Assembly: GCA_016209525.1 (NCBI GenBank)
Contig: JACQWK010000461.1
Coordinates: 1-37,698 of the forward strand
Direction of reading: 5' to 3'
Source: Verrucomicrobiota bacterium
GTDB taxonomy: Bacteria; Verrucomicrobiota; Verrucomicrobiia; Limisphaerales; SIBE01
Length of the DNA stretch: 37,698 nucleotides
The notes beneath the pieces were generated by a model, which was given only the letters and a program-made list of their open reading frames with translations, was not told where the DNA came from and made no database searches. Shown in pieces: positions 34,301 through 37,698 of this stretch. Every line of letters starts with the position of its first letter. The first letter of the stretch is position 1. Position numbers and translations under genes: made by a program.

Positions 34301-35083
34301 TCCGATTGCGTTCAGGTGAATGCCGTTGTCGGTGAGCGGCACGGGCGGATCGGTCTTCGTTCCATCTTCGAGCAGTTCGAACAACGAAATGAAGCGGTGA
34401 CGGCCAGCTTCGGCGGTTTCTTGAATGGCCTTGGCATAGAGGGCCAGCAAACGATTGTGCTGGGTCGGATTCGGCAGCGGGGCAGGCAATTCTTCGTGGC
34501 GGATGGGACCTAGCAGAACGAAGCGAATTGGTTTTTCTCTGGAGAGCCGCTGAATGCGTTCGATCAACTTGGCCAGGTCAGCCTTGAATTTTCCGAGTCC
34601 TTCTTCGCCGTCGAACGAGCTCGCCATCCCGTAGCCGAGAATTGCGACGGTCGGTTTCACCGCGGCGATTTGAGCCAGCAACTGTTCGGTCCACTCCTCC
34701 TCCGGCTTGTGCCAATCAAAACTGACTCGGGACTGGCCCGCGGGATTATCTGCGCTCCAACCCAAGTTGCGGAAAACGATCTTCCGCTTGGGATACCGCG
34801 CCAGCAACCGGGTCTCGACGTAACCATAGAGTTGTTCCCGCTCGATCAGGGCATCACCGAGCAAAACGACTCGATCGCCATCGAAGAACTCGAAGAGCGG
34901 CGGCACTTGTGACGCCGCTTCTTGGGTTCTTGTGCCGACGACGGCGGGAGAGGCGTTGGTTGCCCTTTGGCCGAGTGGCTGGATTGCTGCTGAGTCCGGC
35001 TGGGAAGCTGTTTGAGCCAGGCTGGCCGGCCCAGATTGCCCGACAGTCCAGTTCAGAACAAGAAGTGTCGCCAAAGCGCGCAT
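31319..35083 (-). CDS. Secreted SGNH-like / PVC beta-propeller / cytochrome-like fusion protein
   Basis: 1254 aa from ATG 35083, which opens a good signal peptide (MRALATLLVLNWTVG...SLAQ); the frame itself reaches 35122. Domains: an SGNH/GDSL-hydrolase-like fold (about 65-300, FFDGDRVVLLGDALIE, closing DNGIHLNAIGYWRLAE), where block I has GDA rather than GDS, so the nucleophilic serine is missing. Then comes the PVC membrane-bound dehydrogenase-type beta-propeller (about 495-915, FEIELFAENPQLAKPIQINFDPQGRLWVA in parts, EDTDGDGKSDKSTVF, WGPDGQLYFNQ). A short HEAT-like segment follows, then the end of a haem-binding domain (AIGGVGGKVGPDMTSLGAS, FRFLSELGKPGPFD-like) but without any CxxCH. Two in-frame repeat-derived linkers occur (33590-33700 and about 32310-32400). 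Related proteins are abundant in Planctomycetes and Verrucomicrobia and are thought to oxidise sugars; activity here is doubtful. Confidence 0.88.
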   Translation of the reverse strand: MRALATLLVLNWTVGQSGPASLAQTASQPDSAAIQPLGQRATNASPAVVGTRTQEAASQVPPLFEFFDGDRVVLLGDALIEREQLYGYVETRLLARYPKRKIVFRNLGWSADNPAGQSRVSFDWHKPEEEWTEQLLAQIAAVKPTVAILGYGMASSFDGEEGLGKFKADLAKLIERIQRLSREKPIRFVLLGPIRHEELPAPLPNPTQHNRLLALYAKAIQETAEAGRHRFISLFELLEDGTKTDPPVPLTDNGIHLNAIGYWRLAEIIEMGLGWNPTTWRLGITKDGKLRRGSNLIQVEELEKKDDSVRFKAAADFLEVCLPPGDDSVIPRRTPPNLLQFAGLKPGTYVLKIDGHALAGLDHTEWAKAQRISGGPPQSRTEQLRQTVIKKNELFFHRWRPQNQTYLFGFRKNEQGQNAREIPMFDPLIEELEDKIAELVKPLQHTFELVRLENQPSAQKASETVGQASSLPVRGASSPRVSSGKMPPEPADKMSAPHFEIANGFEIELFAENPQLAKPIQINFDPQGRLWVASSSVYPQIQPGQVADDKILVLEDTDGDGKSDKSTVFTDGLLIPTGVEPGDGGAYVGQSTELLHFKDLDGDGKADQKRVVLSGFGTEDTHHILHTLRWGPDGQLYFNQSIYIHSHIETPHGVVRLNSGGIFHLRPPTLELGIHCKGWVNSWGHDFDAFGQSFVTDGAGSAGINYGVPGAMYLTYAGAGRILESVSPGNYPKFCSLEIVASQHFPDAWQGSLITCDFRAHRVVRFAINEQGSGYVTREMPDLLRTSDVAFRPVDVKFGPDGALYIADWSNPIIQHGEVDFRDPRRDHEHGRIWRITAKGRPLVARPKLDRAGNAELLDQLLSPNAFNQRQARRVLTERGPAIVPDLAAWTKENSGNAGESSSLPIEGASLPGGSNSKVKPQPPDHLPAPRPQRVLLEALRMYQSIDVAEPDVLERALSANDGRIRAAAVRVVGSWHHRLNRPLDLLARAIGGVGGKVGPDMTSLGASAQIDYLIESLHYPNRKVKEGYHSTILETKDGQEFSGVLVRENREEVVVRDATDKEIPIPKSQIEKRATGGSIMPSGLLEVLDSDQQIDLYRFLSELGKPGPFDASKGNVARFWKLFAATIDAAQFGDERILKSHWTDRDWSPAFARVDGRLPREELESKLKSVAGRGPSAVYAAARFQISKTGQVHLNLSAQSYLGLWIDSRPNAATSPIHMDLSSGTHTFVIKLDAQNLPDHVRIETDDGTFLTE
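33596..33688. repeat. Cluster of four hairpins inside a coding region
   Basis: Four short perfect palindromes in a row: 33596-33614 (GGCAGACA-tct-TGTCTGCC type), 33623-33635 (CGGCA/TGCCG), 33645-33662 (CGGGGCG/CGCCCCG type) and 33668-33688 (GGGCAGGCT/AGCCTGCCC). They are translated on the minus strand as the linker between the SGNH-like and propeller domains. Confidence 0.85.
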
Positions 35084-35459
35084 GGGTTCGACACGGTAGC
35101 GTCTCGGGTTTTCGGCGCACATTTAAGACCGACTCCAACGCGCTGCGCAAGCGGGGAATGAGGCCCTGCAGCAATTCTCGTTTTGGCCGTAACGCGGACA
35201 CTCCTGTCCGCAACACCTCCGAAAATGTGCGGACAGGAGTGTCCGCCTTACGGTCACGAACCGCGCCCGTTGCCAAAATGAGAATTGCTTCGCGCCAAGA
35301 GAAGCCCTGGGAGAGGGGAGCGCGAAAGTGTGAAACTCTCCAAACGAACTCTGTGGGGATGGAAAAACCCACCCGGAAAGGCCGATCCGCCACCGGAAGC
35401 GAGTTTTGCGTCGTCGTTCGAGAGGACGGCACGAAGCGTAAACAGCCATGACTGAAGCC
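35084..35459. other. Intergenic, repeat-bearing, upstream of the group II intron
   Basis: Apart from the palindrome at 35194-35246 nothing is recognised. A plus-strand frame (34909-35451) overlaps the giant gene antisense and is rejected. The leader and promoter of the minus-strand giant gene should be in this stretch. Confidence 0.5.
35194..35246. repeat. Perfect palindromic repeat, family D
   Basis: GCGGACACTCCTGTCCGCA (35194-35212) and its exact reverse complement (35228-35246) flank a 15-nt spacer. Each arm also holds a smaller palindrome (GGACA/TGTCC). A strong stem of 19 bp without a U-tract. Confidence 0.9.
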
Positions 35460-37305
35460 GTGTGATAGAGCCTCGAAAGTCATATCTGGTCGGTGTCTTC
35501 GTGGTAGCAATTGCGGGGACCAAGTCTGAGCGCTGCGGAGGATCGGGCGCCAGGAACCGTCCGGGGTCCGAGAACAGGGCAAAGGTCAAAAGAGTTCGCA
35601 GGGAACTTGGGAGAACCGAAAGCGTCCTTGGGACAAAAGACCGGAAGAAAAGGGTGAGACCGGTCGAACAACACCCTGGCGTCGGCGCGGTGATTTCCCC
35701 GCGACGGCGAGCGAACGCGGGAAATCAGCCCGAGGTATTGCGGCGCAACGTGACAAACGGAGTGACGCAAAACGCGCCCGGTAGTCTTAGCTGCCTCATA
35801 GTACCGGTAGAAAACAGGCGAACGAGTCCCGTCGAAGCCTGGGAGTAGGGAAGGGGGCGGTCGGGTCATGGAACAGTTGTTGAGAAACATGAATGATACC
35901 CAGAGATCAGAATACGTGTGCACGATACAGCAACGGATAGCGCAACTGGCCCGGGAGCGACCTCAGGAATGCTTCACGGCCTTGAACCACTACCTGACTG
36001 TGGATTGGCTAAAGGCAGCCTATGAGCGAGTCAAACCGGACAGCGCCCCTGGAGTCGATGGACAAAGTTGGAGTGACTACGGCAAGCAGCTCGAGGAGAA
36101 CTTGCGTGGCTTACTCCATCGAGTGAAGAGCGGCAGCTATTTCGCTCCGCCCGTCAAGCGGGTCCACATTCCGAAAGGCGATGGCAAGGAGACGCGTGGC
36201 ATTGGGATGCCCACCCTTGAGGACAAGGTGCTGCAACGGGCGATCACCATGTTGCTGGAACCGATATTCGAGCAGGACTTCAAGTGCTTCTCGTATGGGT
36301 TTCGGCCGGGACGCTCGGCGCACCAAGCCTTGGCCTGCATTTGGAGCCAATGCACGCATCAGGGAATACAGTGGATTCTAGAGGTCGATATTCGGAAGTA
36401 TTTCGATACGCTCAAGAAAGAGCGGTTGAGGAAGTTCCTGGACCGGCGGGTGCGTGATGGAGTGATACGACGCCTGATTGGCAAATGGCTCAAAGCGGGA
36501 GTGTGGGAAAAGGGGCAGTTGAGCTACCCGGAAGATGGAACTCCGCAGGGGGGGGTGATCTCACCTTTGCTGAGTAATATCTATCTCCACGAGGTGCTGG
36601 ACTGCTGGTATGTGGAAGAGGTCAAACCGCGGATGAAAGGGAGGACCTTTCTGGTGCGGTTTGCCGATGACTTCATCCTGGGCTTCGAGAAGAAAGAAGA
36701 CGCGGAGAAAGTCTATCGGGTCCTCTTCAAACGCTTCGAGAAATACGGGCTGAGCCTGCATCCTGAGAAGACGCGTTTGGTGCCGTTTGGTCGCCCGGTG
36801 GAAACACAGGATGACCCGACCGACGGTCCGAAACCGGAAACCTTCGACTTTCTGGGCTTGACCCACTTTTGGGGCAAAAGCCGGGAAGGGCGGTGGATCA
36901 TTCGGCGGCAGACCATGCGGAAACGGTTTACGCGCGGACTCAAAGCGATGGGCCAGTGGTGTCGAGAAAACCTGCACGAACCGATGCGGGAGCAAGTGGA
37001 GCAGTTGGGCCGCAAACTCAAAGGTCACTTTGGGTATTACGGTATCACTGGCAACTTTGCCTCCTTGCAACGGTTTCGATGGGAAGTGATTAAGGTCTGG
37101 CGGAAATGGCTCGCGCGCCGGGGCGATCCCAAAGGGATGTCCTGGGAGCGGATGAACAAGCTGCTGGATTTCTTTTACCTTCCCGAAGCCCGGGTCGTTC
37201 ACTCGGTTTACGCAGCGAAACCATGATCTGAGGAACCGTATGCCCGAATTGGGCTCGTACGGGTCTGTGGGGGTGCCGCCGGGTAACCGGCGGCACTACC
37301 CGGAG
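35460..37305 (+). mobile_element. Group II intron (boundaries approximate)
   Basis: The intron RNA starts with a GTGTG-type 5' end (35460, my best guess) and continues with about 400 nt of structured, GAAA/GGAA-rich leader before the maturase. After the maturase comes domain V (about 37233-37266, GAACCGTATG...TCGTACGGGTC) and domain VI, a GTGCCGCCGG/CCGGCGGCAC stem with GTAA loop and a TA bulge. The likely branch-point A is 37298. The 3' end should fall 7-8 nt after it. Inserted between a repeat-rich intergenic region and the monooxygenase-fold gene; no gene is visibly interrupted. Domain V by my alignment reads AAC where AGC is the usual catalytic triad. Confidence 0.8.
35868..37226 (+). CDS. 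ltrA: Group II intron reverse transcriptase/maturase
   Basis: 452 aa. Splices its host intron RNA and primes its retromobility. RT blocks are evident: APGVDGQSW (RT-1), VKRVHIPKGDGKETRGIGMPTLEDKVLQ in parts (RT-2), FSYGFRPGRSAHQAL (RT-3), EVDIRKYFDTL (RT-4, metal-binding D), TPQGGVISPLLSNIYLHEVLD (RT-4/5), RFADDFILG (RT-5, catalytic DD; FADD in place of the usual YADD) and LHPEKTRLV, FDFLGLTHF (RT-6/7). The maturase X region follows (about 330-440, RRQTMRKRFTRGLKA, FGYYGITGN, WRKWLARRG). There is no C-terminal HNH endonuclease, as in many bacterial group II RTs that insert without second-strand cleavage. ATG 35868 follows a GGGAAGGGGGCGG purine-rich site. The frame is intact, so the element may be active. 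Confidence 0.95.
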   Translation: MEQLLRNMNDTQRSEYVCTIQQRIAQLARERPQECFTALNHYLTVDWLKAAYERVKPDSAPGVDGQSWSDYGKQLEENLRGLLHRVKSGSYFAPPVKRVHIPKGDGKETRGIGMPTLEDKVLQRAITMLLEPIFEQDFKCFSYGFRPGRSAHQALACIWSQCTHQGIQWILEVDIRKYFDTLKKERLRKFLDRRVRDGVIRRLIGKWLKAGVWEKGQLSYPEDGTPQGGVISPLLSNIYLHEVLDCWYVEEVKPRMKGRTFLVRFADDFILGFEKKEDAEKVYRVLFKRFEKYGLSLHPEKTRLVPFGRPVETQDDPTDGPKPETFDFLGLTHFWGKSREGRWIIRRQTMRKRFTRGLKAMGQWCRENLHEPMREQVEQLGRKLKGHFGYYGITGNFASLQRFRWEVIKVWRKWLARRGDPKGMSWERMNKLLDFFYLPEARVVHSVYAAKP

Positions 37306-37313
37306 CCAATATA

Positions 37314-37336
37314 CGATTTACGATTTACGATTTACG
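37314..37336. repeat. Heptanucleotide tandem repeat (CGATTTA)3
   Basis: Three copies plus two bases, immediately 3' of the group II intron. Same unit as at 13775-13800. Confidence 0.8.
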
Positions 37337-37340
37337 TCTG

Positions 37341-37364
37341 TCCGGCTCCTCACGTCGGCGGCGA
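37341..37364. repeat. Palindromic repeat, family A (half copy, inverted)
   Basis: The reverse complement reads GTCGCCGCCGACGTGAGGAG, matching the left arm of the complete copies with one mismatch. It contains the TGA stop of the monooxygenase-fold gene. Confidence 0.75.
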
Positions 37365-37667
37365 CAAACCCTCGTCTTTCGGAGAGAGATTCGCGAACTT
37401 TTGGCTGCGTCGAGGCTCTGCCATCATCGGAGCCACCAGGTCCCGCCACTTTTGATAATGGGAAGTCTCCTTGTGTTTCGCGGGGGCATCTTCCGTGCGA
37501 TAGATCTCAACCAGAACAAAGCTAGTCGGATCGTCCTGCTTCTGGAGGACATCAAACCGGGCAATGCCTGGTTCCAGAATGCTGTTTCGCGCGTTCTCGA
37601 GGGTGGCCTGTTTGAAGGCTTCAACGCAATCCATCTTTACACGTACATCAACGTGAATAATCAACAT
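37350..37667 (-). CDS. Antibiotic biosynthesis monooxygenase (ABM) fold protein
   Basis: 105 aa, small ferredoxin-like alpha+beta barrel of the ABM/YgiN/LsrG superfamily. Visible motifs: [11 protein letters not shown] strand with a charged helix ([21 protein letters not shown]), [23 protein letters not shown] and AHHYQKW-like [14 protein letters not shown]. Family members act as small quinone monooxygenases, haem-degrading enzymes or isomerases such as LsrG; which applies cannot be told. Cytosolic, no signal peptide. ATG 37667. The last residues (SPPT) and the TGA stop come from a half copy of repeat A, so the native C-terminus may have been replaced. The gene follows the group II intron on the opposite strand. 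Confidence 0.88.
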   Translation of the reverse strand: MLIIHVDVRVKMDCVEAFKQATLENARNSILEPGIARFDVLQKQDDPTSFVLVEIYRTEDAPAKHKETSHYQKWRDLVAPMMAEPRRSQKFANLSPKDEGLSPPT

Positions 37668-37682
37668 AGATGAATTTAGTCA

Positions 37683-37698
37683 ATGAACCCACCCACCC
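37683..37698. repeat. Palindromic repeat, family B (copy 3, cut by window end)
   Basis: The last 16 bases, ATGAACCCACCCACCC, match the left end of the two complete family B elements. It lies 15 bp upstream of the monooxygenase-fold gene start. Confidence 0.6.

Noticed and set aside
34909-35451. 180-codon plus-strand frame
   Set aside because: Begins antisense within the giant gene and runs through palindrome D; no protein-like features.
1-37698. tRNA or rRNA genes
   Set aside because: No cloverleaf with a T-loop GGTTCGA-type core or rRNA signature was recognised by eye on either strand; not an exhaustive search.

Overview
The window looks like a chromosomal stretch from a Verrucomicrobia-type (PVC superphylum) bacterium, probably near Pedosphaera/Limisphaerales. 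This is inferred from gene content, not from any search. The indicators are a kinase fused to WD40 repeats, a large secreted protein with an SGNH-like domain plus a PVC-type beta-propeller and cytochrome-like tail, an FG-GAP protein with a repeated domain, a class II (B12) ribonucleotide reductase, and very many short palindromic repeats between genes. Many genes lack a clear Shine-Dalgarno, so several starts are judgements.

Layout. 488-5092: a membrane Ser/Thr kinase with a 16-blade-motif WD40 region, then a secreted matrixin-like metalloprotease. 5093-8758: mostly non-coding repeat debris, the 3' remnant of a transposase (about 6290-6781) and one secreted protein of unknown function on the minus strand. 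8759-12646: a 1295-residue secreted FG-GAP protein. 12944-15480: a ParA-type ATPase and, divergent from it, a family II pyrophosphatase with a CBS/DRTGG insert. 15740-19993: a tight minus-strand four-gene operon (LOG-family hydrolase, M16 protease, PabB, PabC) with 2-nt spacing, 1-nt overlap and 4-nt overlap. 20081-23209: NrdJ with a good intrinsic terminator. 23504-29990: a carboxypeptidase-regulatory-domain secreted protein, a secreted ThuA-like gene interrupted by one in-frame TGA, and an M64 metallopeptidase. 30081-35083: a minus-strand pair, a giant SGNH/beta-propeller/cytochrome-like protein and a beta-barrel outer-membrane protein. 35460-37305: a group II intron with its reverse transcriptase. 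37350-37667: a small antibiotic-biosynthesis-monooxygenase-fold protein.

Functionally the window mixes housekeeping (dNTP synthesis, p-aminobenzoate branch of folate synthesis, pyrophosphate hydrolysis, chromosome partition) with exported proteins, including two zinc proteases. No single defence or biosynthetic system is evident.

The strongest unusual signals are: (1) a gene whose reading frame continues past a single TGA that is followed by a hairpin meeting the spacing rules I recall for bacterial SECIS elements; (2) at least eight families of palindromic repeats, one of which supplies the stop codons of two unrelated genes and another of which is translated in frame; (3) an apparent in-frame deletion that removed the CxxCH haem motif from the cytochrome-like tail; (4) heptanucleotide tandem repeats, one inside pabB where copy change would shift the frame.
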